Of a stretch of 64,000 nt of DNA, positions 1 through 8,250 are shown piece after piece. The DNA comes from CAVQCX01 sp963775335 (lineage in GTDB: Bacteria; Pseudomonadota; Gammaproteobacteria; Chromatiales; Chromatiaceae): contig CAVZIJ010000003.1 in NCBI GenBank assembly GCA_963775335.1, positions 1,612,001 to 1,676,000 of the forward strand, written 5' to 3'. Each line of letters begins with the position of its first letter. Within the stretch, counting starts at the first letter, position 1. The translations under genes were made by a program, and so were the position numbers. The notes beneath the pieces were generated by a model. It was given only the letters and a program-made list of their open reading frames with translations, made no database searches and was not told the origin of the DNA.

Positions 1-981
1 CAGCCGCGCACCGAGGATCTCGTTGCAGCGGTCGAGGTGGTGCAGGTACGCGCGGCTGTAATAGTGGCAGGTGTAGCAGTCGCACATCGGATCCAAGGGA
101 CCCTCGTCCGAGCGATGGCGGCTGTTGCGGATCTTCACCACCCCCTGGTGGGTGAACAGATGGCCGTTGCGCGCATTGCGCGTCGGCATCACGCAATCGA
201 ACATGTCGATGCCCCGGGCGATGGCCTCGATGATGTCCGTGGGAGTCCCCACACCCATCAAATAGCGCGGCCGGTCCGCGGGCAACCGCTCGGTCAGGAA
301 GTCCAGCACCCGCCAGCGGTCCTCCGGGGGCTCCCCCACCGAGAGGCCTCCGACCGCGTAGCCATCGAATTCGATCTGTTCGAGCCCCGCCAGAGAGCGC
401 GCCCTAAGCCCCTCGTACACGCCCCCTTGGATGATGCCGAACAGCGCCGCGGGGCTGTCCCCATGGGCCCGGCGGCTCCGCTTAGCCCAGCGCAGGGACA
501 GCTCCATGGAAACACAGGCCTCCTCCTCGGTGGCCGGATAGGGCGTGCACTCGTCGAAGATCATCACGATGTCCGAGCCCAGTGCCCGCTGCACCGCCAT
601 CGACTCCTCCGGACCCATGAACACCGGGCTCCCGTCGATCGGGGAGCGGAAATGCACGCCCTCCTCGGTAATCCGCCGCATATCGCCCAGGCTAAAGACC
701 TGGAAGCCGCCGGAGTCGGTCAGGATCGGCCGCTCCCAGTGCATGAAGCCATGCAGGTCCCCGTGGCGGCGCACCACCTCCGTCCCCGGGCGCAGCATCA
801 GGTGAAAGGTGTTGCCCAGGATGATCTCGGCGCCCAGGCCGACGAGCTCCTCGGGGGTAAGCGACTTCACCGTGCCGTAGGTGCCCACCGGCATGAAGGC
901 CGGAGTCTCGACGGTCCCGCGGGCAAAGGTCAGCCGCCCGCGCCGGGCAGCGTGATCGCAGGCCAGGCACTCGAATCTCAC
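1..981 (-). CDS. tgt: Queuine/preQ1 tRNA-guanine transglycosylase, C-terminus off the window
   Basis: Exchanges guanine-34 for preQ1 in tRNAs with GUN anticodons, in the cytoplasm. 327 codons are visible from a GTG start at 981 (VRFECLACDHAARRGRL) to the left edge, where the Zn-binding region and the YSRAYLHHLDRCNEILGARL helix read in frame; about 45 residues are missing. The GTG was chosen because the Tgt N-terminus (RRGRLTF, then ETPAFMPVGTYGTVK) begins there. queA lies upstream on the same strand with a 413-base gap that contains an oppositely oriented candidate sRNA, so the two may not share one transcript. Identity is certain from the near-complete alignment to the family as I know it. 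Confidence 0.96.
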   Translation of the reverse strand, partial: MRFECLACDHAARRGRLTFARGTVETPAFMPVGTYGTVKSLTPEELVGLGAEIILGNTFHLMLRPGTEVVRRHGDLHGFMHWERPILTDSGGFQVFSLGDMRRITEEGVHFRSPIDGSPVFMGPEESMAVQRALGSDIVMIFDECTPYPATEEEACVSMELSLRWAKRSRRAHGDSPAALFGIIQGGVYEGLRARSLAGLEQIEFDGYAVGGLSVGEPPEDRWRVLDFLTERLPADRPRYLMGVGTPTDIIEAIARGIDMFDCVMPTRNARNGHLFTHQGVVKIRNSRHRSDEGPLDPMCDCYTCHYYSRAYLHHLDRCNEILGARL

Positions 982-1021
982 GGGCGGAGAGCCGCTGGGG
1001 AGATCGACACGCAAATTCCTC

Positions 1022-1048
1022 TTGACAAAATTTTCAGTTTATTAGAAT
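1022..1048 (+). promoter_or_regulatory. Candidate sigma70 promoter of a small RNA
   Basis: A perfect -35 TTGACA at 1022-1027 and TAGAAT (5/6 of the -10 consensus) at 1043-1048, in an AT-rich patch unlike its surroundings. The spacer is 15 bases, shorter than usual; GAATAT at 1045-1050 would give 17. It reads away from tgt, towards a strong terminator at 1124-1154, and no protein gene lies between. Confidence 0.5.
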
Positions 1049-1054
1049 ATTTTC

Positions 1055-1154
1055 ACGTACTGATTTTTACAGCTTTGCTGTGAATGTTGTTCAGTACACT
1101 CCTCCATCCTCCTTTGGTGGTTCGGCGCGGCACCCCCTGCCGCGCCATTTTTTT
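1055..1154 (+). ncRNA. Candidate trans-acting small RNA, about 100 nt
   Basis: Between a promoter-like sequence and a strong intrinsic terminator, with no plausible ORF. The 5' part folds: GTACTGA (1057-1063) pairs with TCAGTAC (1091-1097), with an inner ACAGC/GCTGT hairpin at 1069-1081. It is followed by an unpaired C-rich stretch CTCCTCCATCCTCC (1099-1112), complementary to Shine-Dalgarno sequences, and then the terminator. Folded 5' end, anti-SD stretch and terminator make a common layout for base-pairing sRNAs. I do not recognise it as a named family. Confidence 0.5.
1124..1154 (+). terminator. Rho-independent terminator
   Basis: Perfect 9-bp stem GGCGCGGCA (1124-1132) / TGCCGCGCC (1138-1146), CCCCC loop, then A and seven T (1148-1154). 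The T-tract is on the + strand only, so it ends a + strand transcript and not tgt or queA, which run the other way. Confidence 0.85.
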
Positions 1155-1394
1155 GCCCCGATGCCAGCCGGCCCGCGTACCGTCGGAAGGGGTCGACGCC
1201 CTGGGGCCCAACCCCGCGCCAGAGCAAGAGCGAACGCCAGGTCGCAACCGTTGCGCACAAGCGCCACAGCGCAAGCAGGCACCCACTCCCCGCTCCTTGT
1301 CCGCGGCCTTTCGCCTCGTCTTTGGGCGGTCTGGCGTTTCGGCGCCTATGCCCATCGCGAGCTGGAGCTCGCTCCTACCATTCCCGCCTGGTAT

Positions 1395-2420
1395 CTACCC
1401 CGTTCGCGTCACGAACATCGCATCCCCATAACTGAAAAACCGATAGTGCGCGCTAACCGCATGGCGATAGGCCGCCATGACTGGCTGGTACCCGGCGAAT
1501 GCACAGACGAGCATCAGCAAGGTCGACTCCGGCAGGTGGAAGTTGGTGATCAGCGCGTCGACCACCCGGAGCTCGTATCCCGGGCGAATGAAGAGCCGCG
1601 TGTCGCCCTGGAACGGCACCAACCGGCCGGACGCCGCCGCGCTCTCCAGGCTACGGACCGCCGTCGTGCCCACCGCCACGACCCGGGCGCCCCGCGCGCG
1701 CGTCGCCTCCACCGCCGCACACACCGCCGCATCGACCTCCAGGTATTCGGCGTGCATCACGTGGTCCTCGAGCCGCTCGGTGCGTACCGGCTGGAAGGTC
1801 CCTGCCCCCACATGCAGGGTGACCCGGACCATCTCCACGCCCGCGGCGGCGAGCCTTCTCAGCATCGACTCATCGAAGTGCAGCCCTGCCGTGGGTGCGG
1901 CCACCGCGCCGGGGCGGCGGGCATAAACGGTCTGGTAGCGCTCCAGGTCGGCCGGCTCGTCCGCGCGCTCGATATAAGGGGGCAACGGCATGTGCCCCAC
2001 CCGCTCCATCAGCTCGAAAAACCCAATCCCCAGGCTCGTGAGCTCAAAGAGCTCGTCCCTCCTTCCCAGGACCGCCAGCTCCGCGACCTCGCCGATCCGG
2101 AGCCGCGACCCCGGCTTGGGAGCCTTGCTCGCCCGCACCTGGGCCAACGCCCGGTGGGGCGCCAGCACCCGCTCGATCAGTACCTCGACCCGTCCGCCGG
2201 TGGCCTTGGTCCCGAACAGCCGCGCGGCCACCACCCGCGTATCGTTGAACACCATCAGGTCACCCGGTTGCAGCAGCTCGGGCAGCGCCGAGAAATGCCG
2301 GTCCTCGATCCGACCGCTCGACCCGTCCAGGCACAGCAACCGACTGTCACCGCGTCTGGCGGGCGGATACTGGGCGATCAGCTCCGCAGGCAGCTCGTAA
2401 CGGAAATCCGACAGGCGCAT
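1395..2420 (-). CDS. queA: S-adenosylmethionine:tRNA ribosyltransferase-isomerase
   Basis: Moves and rearranges the ribosyl group of SAM onto 7-aminomethyl-7-deazaguanine in tRNA, giving epoxyqueuosine; cytoplasmic and downstream of Tgt in the pathway. 341 residues, the normal length. It starts MRLSDFRYELPAELIAQYP and carries the family blocks FNDTRVVAARLFG, YQTVYARRPGAVAAPTAGLHFD and ITNFHLPESTLLMLVCAFAG. The ATG at 2420 is the only start that keeps the conserved MRLSDF. Same strand as tgt, as is usual. Confidence 0.97.
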   Translation of the reverse strand: MRLSDFRYELPAELIAQYPPARRGDSRLLCLDGSSGRIEDRHFSALPELLQPGDLMVFNDTRVVAARLFGTKATGGRVEVLIERVLAPHRALAQVRASKAPKPGSRLRIGEVAELAVLGRRDELFELTSLGIGFFELMERVGHMPLPPYIERADEPADLERYQTVYARRPGAVAAPTAGLHFDESMLRRLAAAGVEMVRVTLHVGAGTFQPVRTERLEDHVMHAEYLEVDAAVCAAVEATRARGARVVAVGTTAVRSLESAAASGRLVPFQGDTRLFIRPGYELRVVDALITNFHLPESTLLMLVCAFAGYQPVMAAYRHAVSAHYRFFSYGDAMFVTRTG

Positions 2421-2447
2421 GGGCGCGGGATCTTACCACGGGGCCCG

Positions 2448-2476
2448 TTTCACCCGTTGGGTCAAGCCCGTATACT
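2448..2476 (+). promoter_or_regulatory. Promoter of tRNA-Leu
   Basis: TTTCAC (2448-2453), 17-base spacer, TATACT (2471-2476). The predicted start lies a few bases before the mature tRNA 5' end at 2490. It diverges from the queA start at 2420. Confidence 0.6.
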
Positions 2477-2489
2477 AAGCCGCTCCCTC

Positions 2490-2575
2490 GCCGGGGTGGC
2501 GGAATGGTAGACGCGCCAGACTCAAAATCTGGTAGTGGTAACACTGTGCGGGTTCGAGTCCCGCCCCCGGTACCA
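2490..2575 (+). tRNA. tRNA-Leu(CAA)
   Basis: Full cloverleaf with acceptor GCCGGGG / CCCCGGT (one G-U pair), anticodon stem CCAGA/TCTGG, loop CTCAAAA with CAA anticodon at 2523-2525, long variable arm, T-loop GGTTCGAGTCC and encoded CCA at 2573-2575. Reads UUG codons. Its 3' end abuts integrase-type direct repeats and the accessory region. Confidence 0.97.
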
Positions 2576-2645
2576 AAGACCCCTCCAAAGCAGTCCAACA
2601 AAGTCCAAAACTCCCTGTTATACCAACCAGTTAAGGGATTTTAGG
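2576..2645 (+). other. Attachment-site-like remnant 3' of tRNA-Leu
   Basis: Directly after the CCA end are two direct repeats AGTCCAA (2592-2598, 2602-2608), ten bases apart, like the arm-type binding sites of tyrosine integrases next to tRNA attachment sites. The sequence is cut at 2646 by the IS66-like element. No integrase gene is nearby, so this is inferred from position and repeat spacing. Confidence 0.4.
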
Positions 2646-4421
2646 GTAACTTCTCAATAAGTCACGGCCTAGCAGACACAGCGGCTGCCCGGTCGCGAAT
2701 GATATCGGCTAATGGAGGAATTGAGCCGCATCGTTCGATCCGATCGGCAAGATAGTCCCAAAACGACACGCCGAGCTTGCGGCAGGTTTTGTTGAGGCTG
2801 GCCAGGCTGTCTCGACAGCGCTTTCCCAGATCACTGCGCGTTCCACCGCTGATCTTGCGCCATTTGACGTACACCCGAATATCGCCCTCGCTGTTGTTGG
2901 TATGCAGCGGGATGTCCGGGCGGCTCAGCACCAGCAGCAGCTTGGCCCTGTGCCCATGCAACCGCTTGAGCGTCTGGTTGAGCGTCTCAAAGGACGTGCG
3001 CTGCGTGAAGAGGGCGTCGAAGCGTGCCTCCAGGTCGGGCACCAACGCCGGATCGGGATGGCGCCGATAGGCCTTGAGATCGGCATACAGCGTCCAGATC
3101 TGGTCTCGGACCCGCTCCTGGTCCAGGCGATGGGTGTCGTTGAGTGGGATCAGCTTGTGCACGAGGCGCTCGGCGTGCACCCAGCACAAGGCGTGCAGCA
3201 GGATGGCAAACTGACCGGCCCCATCGCTGAGGATCACCAGCTCGAGCGAGAAGCCCTTTTCGATCAGCCCACCCAGCAAGGCCCCTTCGGTGGCGATGCG
3301 CCGATGGCGCTCGCTGTCGATTCCCAACGCGTCGAGGTGCTGGCTCCAGCTCTCGGCCCCGGTGATCGGCCCGCTCGTATCGCTGAGCAATCGACGCCGC
3401 GGTTGTTGGGGCAATCCTTCCTCAGTGAGGTACTCCAAGGCGTGCTCATTGAGATGGTAGGTGATGTCCCCGGCGTGCAGCAGCTGCAGAAAGTTGATGC
3501 GGCTCTTGCTGTAGGTGCTCGAAAACCACGCAAACCAGTCGTTGCCGATCTGCGTGACGTAGCCGTTCTTGCCCCGATGGCGTGCGCCGGAGTCGTCCAC
3601 GCTGATGAAGGGGCTGACTTGCAGACCGGTTACCAGCAACTGGTCCTTCTCGGCGAAAAACACCTCGTTATGCTCGCTCAGCAGGGCATCGATCTGCCCC
3701 GCGGAAATGTCGATGCCAAACTCATTGAGCTGCTCACGCAGCAGCGGCTGGGTGACCTGGCAGTGGTGGTGTTGATAGAGCACGTAGCGGCGTAGCGACG
3801 CGCCGAAGTGTTTGCCATTGAGGCACGCCGGAAGCTCTCCGCTCAGCCACTGCCCGTCCGGCGTCTGCCAGACCTCCAGGCGATAGCGGGTATTGTGAGC
3901 CTCAATCCTCAGGTCCTGGACGACAAAATCTCGATATCCCTTGAAGCGCGACCCGCCCGGGGGCTCGATCGAGAATCTGAGCTCCACCGTCTCATGAATC
4001 TCCAATTGCTGGGTCTTGCGGCGCTTGGCCGAGCCGGGGCGCTTGCGCTCTTTCGGCTCACCTTGCCGATCGCCCTGGCTCTTGTCGTCACCATGCGCTT
4101 CCTCACCGGATTCTGGATCGGTCCCTTTCTCCATTCCGCTCGCCTTGAACTTCGGCTTCGCCTTCTGCCCCTTGAGCACGGCCACTTCATCACGCAACTG
4201 CTGCACCAACTCGGCCTGCCTGAGGTTCTCCTGCACAAGACGCTCGATCTGCGCCAACAACTGCTCCACCAACTCGCTACGCTGGGCGTCCGGGATGTTT
4301 GGCAGTTGATGATCGCTCGGCATTTCATGCCACCCCTCAAAGCGCTCGGAATCCTCTCTCAGCACATTAACTCATGTCGATAGCTGATTGATATAGTTGC
4401 CGTTGGTTATTGAGAAGTTAT
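2646..4421 (-). mobile_element. IS66-like insertion sequence, copy A
   Basis: Terminal inverted repeats GTAACTTCTCAATAA (from 2646) and TTATTGAGAAGTTA(T) (to 4421), matching copy B (44698-48130). The last base is T here and C in copy B. The 8-base flanks differ (ATTTTAGG left, GCTGTCAC right), so there is no target duplication, unlike copy B. Its right end directly abuts a truncated IS1634-like copy, which points to a rearrangement. Confidence 0.85.
2662..4323 (-). CDS. IS66 family transposase (single-ORF, ISBst12-like type)
   Basis: DDE transposase of 553 residues. N-terminal leucine-rich coiled coil (about residues 10-50), low-complexity charged linker, then the DDE core: ISVDDSGARHRG, ILSDGAGQF and the IS66 signature NNSEGDIRVYVKWRKISGG. 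The ATG at 4323 was chosen because copy B has only this start; the upstream GTG at 4365 is lost in copy B. Nearly identical to the copy at 46371-48032. No IS66 Orf2-type accessory gene is present. Confidence 0.93.
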   Translation of the reverse strand: MPSDHQLPNIPDAQRSELVEQLLAQIERLVQENLRQAELVQQLRDEVAVLKGQKAKPKFKASGMEKGTDPESGEEAHGDDKSQGDRQGEPKERKRPGSAKRRKTQQLEIHETVELRFSIEPPGGSRFKGYRDFVVQDLRIEAHNTRYRLEVWQTPDGQWLSGELPACLNGKHFGASLRRYVLYQHHHCQVTQPLLREQLNEFGIDISAGQIDALLSEHNEVFFAEKDQLLVTGLQVSPFISVDDSGARHRGKNGYVTQIGNDWFAWFSSTYSKSRINFLQLLHAGDITYHLNEHALEYLTEEGLPQQPRRRLLSDTSGPITGAESWSQHLDALGIDSERHRRIATEGALLGGLIEKGFSLELVILSDGAGQFAILLHALCWVHAERLVHKLIPLNDTHRLDQERVRDQIWTLYADLKAYRRHPDPALVPDLEARFDALFTQRTSFETLNQTLKRLHGHRAKLLLVLSRPDIPLHTNNSEGDIRVYVKWRKISGGTRSDLGKRCRDSLASLNKTCRKLGVSFWDYLADRIERCGSIPPLADIIRDRAAAVSARP

Positions 4422-6348
4422 GCTGTCACGAGCGAACCCACTGAATTCTCTGGAATATTCATGAATTACTGGTGTACGCGACTGTCTACACGCGAATCTT
4501 TTTGAGTAGATCGAACGCGGCCATCTGTTTGGGGTTTGCTCTGGTATCGAGCGTGAAGGTCTCCTCGGGATCGTCGGCGTGTTTGCGCCGACAGGTATTG
4601 CGAACGGTGGTCGCCAACTCGTTCAAGAGGGTACGGAAGCTGTGTGCGGGCGAGCCGTCGTCGAGGATCTTCGTCGCCACTTTCGCGAGCGCTTCGGGCG
4701 AACGGGTTGCCGCAGCCACCGGATCGCGGCGAGCAAGGCGCGCTTGATCCGTGTCGGCGAACAACAGTGAGCGCCAAGCCTCGCTCATGTGCCACTTGAC
4801 GTAGTAGGCAAGCATGCACAGAAACAGGTGGGCGCGCACCCGATCTTCAGTGTGATGATAGATCGGGCGGATCTGCAGATCGTCGCTCTTCAAGGACCGA
4901 AATGCCGCCTCGACATGACTGAGATCCTTGTAGTAGCGCACGGCATCCTCGCTGGCGGCTTCTTCGGCAGGAACCGAGGTGCGGATGACATAGGGGCCAT
5001 CGAGCGCTGCCTCCTCGGCGACCTTCTGCGCATCGATGTGGAAGTCCAGTCGCCCACTTTCGATGTCGAGCACGAAATGCTTGGCCATCTTGTACTTGTT
5101 GAGGACCTTGCCGACACGCAGACCGATCTTATCGGGCTCTTTCAAGTGCCCCTGAGTCACCATCCGTTGGACCTTCTTGAGCTCTGCCATGGTGGCATCG
5201 AGCAAGGATTGGCGTTTCACCGCCCGTAGCCGAGCCAGGGGCGGGTTGCGACAGACGATGAGGCGCTCGCCGGGGAAATCCTCATGGGCGCACTCGAACA
5301 GGTTGCGCTCATCGAACAAATCCAGTTGAATACAACCGGCATCGATCAACTTGCGGATGGCTCCGCTTTTCAACGCCGTGATCCACTGCAGACCGGATCG
5401 TTCGCTCAACGCGTCGACCTGTTTTTGCGAGATCATTCCACGATCCCCGACCAGGGTGATCGACTCGATGCCGAAATCCTCCTGGAGCTTCTCGACTTGC
5501 GCCAGCAGGGTCTGCGGATCGCTCGTGTTGCCCGTGAACGGCGAAATCGCCACCGGACAACCGCTAGAGTTGGTGAGCAATCCGTAGTTGACCTGCAGCT
5601 TGCCTTTCTTGCCGTCGCGCGAGTAGCCGCGCGCGGCCAGCGGGCAGTGCTCGCCCTCGAAATAGCTCGATGACAAGTCATAGAGTACCCGCCCCCCGTG
5701 CTGCAGGTGGCGTGCCCCCAGGCGCTGCTCGATAGCCCCCTGGCGCTCCAGCAGCCAATCCATGGCGGCGTACAGCTCATCCTCGTCGGCATCGGCGACG
5801 CCTAAGAGCTCGCCAAGGGTTGTATGATTCCAGCTGCGAGTCGTGGCCAACTTGCTTTGCGGTTCCAGCACCCGGGCGGCGATCATCGCCATCACCAGGT
5901 CGCGCTCGCGCGACTCCCCGCGCCCAAGGAGCGTCGCGATGTGCAACCGCCCCATCGCCTCGGTAACCGCCTGCACCGCCCCGTGGGCGCGCGAACGGAT
6001 AATCTCGAACAGGTCCTCGGCGGGGAACAGGGATTTGCCCTTGAGCACATCGCGAATCGCATGCGCCTGCTCAAGCGAGAGCGCCGAGAGATTCGCGATC
6101 GTGCGCTTGATGATCTTCTTGCCCTCGCGGATTGACTCGCGCAGCAAAATGGCGGGGCGGGAATTGCGGTTCGGAACGATGTCGATATACATGGGTCTGT
6201 ATATAACACATCTACCTAATCTTTCCTTGATATGAGTCAATATCTACATGGGTACACTTTGGCATGTGAACTTGGAGTAAACGCCAACGAAGTCAACGAA
6301 AACAGCGCCTTAGTACATCGATGAGAACGATTCGCGATGGAACCTCGG
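4422..6348 (-). mobile_element. IS1634-like insertion sequence, copy A, one end truncated
   Basis: Nearly identical to the complete element at 49579-51519, in inverted orientation. Its 5' end is intact (GGAACCTCGG on the + strand, ending at 6348). About 14 terminal bases at the other end are missing where IS66 copy A begins. The outer flank GCTAAA shares CTAA with the TCTAAC duplication of copy B, suggesting a target preference. Confidence 0.85.
4486..6192 (-). CDS. IS1634 family transposase
   Basis: 568 residues from MYIDIVPNRNSRPAILLRES, the usual family N-terminus; the in-frame ATG 48 bases upstream adds residues not typical of it. DDE motifs include YDLSSSYFEG, TLVGDRGMIS and HVEAAFRSLKSDDLQIRPIY with the catalytic Glu. 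Differs from copy B at only a few residues. The reading frame is intact, so it may still act in trans although its element has lost one end. Confidence 0.92.
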   Translation of the reverse strand: MYIDIVPNRNSRPAILLRESIREGKKIIKRTIANLSALSLEQAHAIRDVLKGKSLFPAEDLFEIIRSRAHGAVQAVTEAMGRLHIATLLGRGESRERDLVMAMIAARVLEPQSKLATTRSWNHTTLGELLGVADADEDELYAAMDWLLERQGAIEQRLGARHLQHGGRVLYDLSSSYFEGEHCPLAARGYSRDGKKGKLQVNYGLLTNSSGCPVAISPFTGNTSDPQTLLAQVEKLQEDFGIESITLVGDRGMISQKQVDALSERSGLQWITALKSGAIRKLIDAGCIQLDLFDERNLFECAHEDFPGERLIVCRNPPLARLRAVKRQSLLDATMAELKKVQRMVTQGHLKEPDKIGLRVGKVLNKYKMAKHFVLDIESGRLDFHIDAQKVAEEAALDGPYVIRTSVPAEEAASEDAVRYYKDLSHVEAAFRSLKSDDLQIRPIYHHTEDRVRAHLFLCMLAYYVKWHMSEAWRSLLFADTDQARLARRDPVAAATRSPEALAKVATKILDDGSPAHSFRTLLNELATTVRNTCRRKHADDPEETFTLDTRANPKQMAAFDLLKKIRV

Positions 6349-6562
6349 GCTAAACGCTGATCGCTGCCGTCGGACGCAGCACAAGTGGGCGAAGATCTAC
6401 GATCGAAGACGGGCAAGGAGGCTTTGGTTGCGAGTGTCGGCACCCAGGCACGAAGCGGCAACGAGTCGCCCCAGCGGAACCGCGAGAATCTGACGCGCCG
6501 TCGCTGTCCTGCCGGCATGAGGATCGAGGTGACCTCAAAAACCGTATCGGCATTCGTTGCAG
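6349..6562. other. Non-coding stretch beside IS1634 copy A
   Basis: 214 bases between the IS1634 end and the defence operon. I see no conserved gene or clear terminator. The one ORF here has no recognisable protein features. Confidence 0.4.
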
Positions 6563-7255
6563 TCACACTATACCGCTTGCCTGACCTGCGTTTCGATCTT
6601 CACGGAGGTAAACACAAAATGCCTTCTCTGGGAGACTGAATGCGGACAGCACACGCTTGATGTTGTCGCGGATTTGGTTCGCGGATAGGTTCGTCTCCGC
6701 GAGGATCCCGCGTCCAAAGTCGTGGGGTATGCGCAAATCAGTAGCCTGCCGGGAGAAGTATTTGTTGCCCCTCGTGCTCGTGAAATCCGCGTTTTCGGGC
6801 AGGGCGTCGTACACTGCCGGCTTGATCGTCGCCAAGTGTCGGCAAAGGGTCTCGTAGACCTGTGACCAGGTGTTCGTACCATCGAAGGGGACGCCGTTCA
6901 CTGTGAAGACGGCCGGGCGCTTGTAGCGAAAATCCTCGTCGAGCCCATGTGGGACACGCTGGTCGAGCGACTGGATGATCCGCTCGCGACGCTCACGTTC
7001 CTCCGACGAGGTGGGCGCGTCCGGCGGGTTGAAGCTCGGCACTTGCGTGTAGTCCTCAACCAGCGCGGACAAGCGTGCCGCGACCGCCTGAAACTCCTTG
7101 ACGTTCTTGTTGAACTCAATCTTAAAGTCGGCGCCCTTCGCGACGGCGTCGCTATCGTTGTGATCGATGTTGAGCTAGATGTCATCCGACAACGCGAGAA
7201 GATCCTCGCCGAGGGCTTCCAGGTTGGTCAGGATGCTTTGGATTCGTTCACGCAT
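6563..7255 (-). pseudogene. Last gene of the CARF-sigma54 operon, with an in-frame stop at codon 27
   Basis: The frame begins with ATG at 7255 (MRERIQSILTNLEALGEDLL), reads 26 codons, meets TAG at 7177-7175, then continues open for 203 codons to 6563 in the same frame. Residues after the stop read on naturally (LNIDHNDSDAV), so a single TGG-to-TAG change is the simplest explanation. The N-terminus is helical and the C-terminal half contains a NLSANQIRDNIKRVLSAF segment. Unknown function. It lies 11 bases after the PLD-like gene and so belongs to that operon. A shorter protein could start internally, for example at 7072. Confidence 0.6.
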
Positions 7256-7266
7256 GATCTGGTCCT

Positions 7267-8250
7267 TTAACGGATGTTTCCGTGTTGGGCTGAGATCGTC
7301 GATGGCCCGGCAGCCCTGTCAAACTGCGACCCCACACCCGAAACATATTGCCCCCAGCGCTTCAGCAACTGCTCGCGGGATAGTCGGCAAAGATCATCGG
7401 TTTGCTCGGTCTCTTCGTGGTCGGCAACGTCGAGCCCAGTGCCGAAGCTGACACCGGCGAACTTGGTCAGCACATAGCGGTTATGAATCTTCTCCCCCCG
7501 TTCGCGTTGCCTCAGCACGGTGACGGTAAGCCTGCCTCCTTGCGGCAAGCGGGTGGGCAACCGTTCACTGCAAAGCCCCAGTAGCCAGGCGCCGTCGCGT
7601 TTCCGGCTGCCTTCGCCTTCAGCAATGACAAGCTGTGCCGCGGGAGATTCGATGCATCCGTCCGGTTCCCACAGCACCCCGAGCATGGCTAGAAGGGGCT
7701 CGATGAAGCGCGCCTCCCGAGGATCAAACCAGGGATCGACGAACACCACTTCCCGGCATCGAGTAAGCAGCGGCCGAAGCACCCGCGCGAAGTCATTTGG
7801 TTTTCGCGGAACCGCGGGGCACGGCGGCACGGTCCAGGCAGACGGCGGATGATCGCTGAAGAGTGCGGCTGGTGTGATGACCTCTGCGACATCCCTGGAC
7901 GGCGCGGTACTCAGGATTCCGTGAAACGGTCTAGCCCGATGCTCAGCCAATACGCTGTCGAGCCAACAGGCATCGCCACCCGCACTGGGGTTTCGCTCCA
8001 CCATCCGCTCGGAGAGCCGCTGCAGCAGAGCATCCAACCTCCGCCAGGCACCACATTCCGCGGTCGCGTCCGGGACGAGGTGACGAAAGGTACGCAACAC
8101 GTGCTGACGCCATTTCTTGGCATTTTGGCGGGGGAAAGTCGAACCGAACCGGCCCGTCCCGTCGGCGAAGGCTTCACGATAGAAGGCCCACTCTTTAGGA
8201 TCGTGCCACTGGGCGACCAGCGCTGGATCCAGCGCATACTCAGAGATCAT
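7267..8250 (-). CDS. PLD-like putative effector of an ATPase defence operon
   Basis: 327 residues. The C-terminal half has CREVVFVDPWFDPREARFIEPL and later KIHNRYVLTKFAGVSFGTGLD, resembling the strand and His motif of phospholipase-D-type nucleases, with HNR in place of HxK; only one such motif is clear. The N-terminal half is unrecognised. It overlaps the ATPase gene by 11 bases, so the two are translationally coupled and probably form one complex. A nuclease role is inferred from this motif and context; a non-catalytic partner is equally possible. Confidence 0.5.
   Translation of the reverse strand: MISEYALDPALVAQWHDPKEWAFYREAFADGTGRFGSTFPRQNAKKWRQHVLRTFRHLVPDATAECGAWRRLDALLQRLSERMVERNPSAGGDACWLDSVLAEHRARPFHGILSTAPSRDVAEVITPAALFSDHPPSAWTVPPCPAVPRKPNDFARVLRPLLTRCREVVFVDPWFDPREARFIEPLLAMLGVLWEPDGCIESPAAQLVIAEGEGSRKRDGAWLLGLCSERLPTRLPQGGRLTVTVLRQRERGEKIHNRYVLTKFAGVSFGTGLDVADHEETEQTDDLCRLSREQLLKRWGQYVSGVGSQFDRAAGPSTISAQHGNIR

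Noticed and set aside
37..1083. 348-residue + strand ORF over the left end
   Set aside because: It is the antisense shadow of tgt; all conserved sequence is on the minus strand.
1080..2510. 476-residue + strand ORF
   Set aside because: Antisense to queA; its composition is that of a GC-rich shadow frame, with no conserved motifs.
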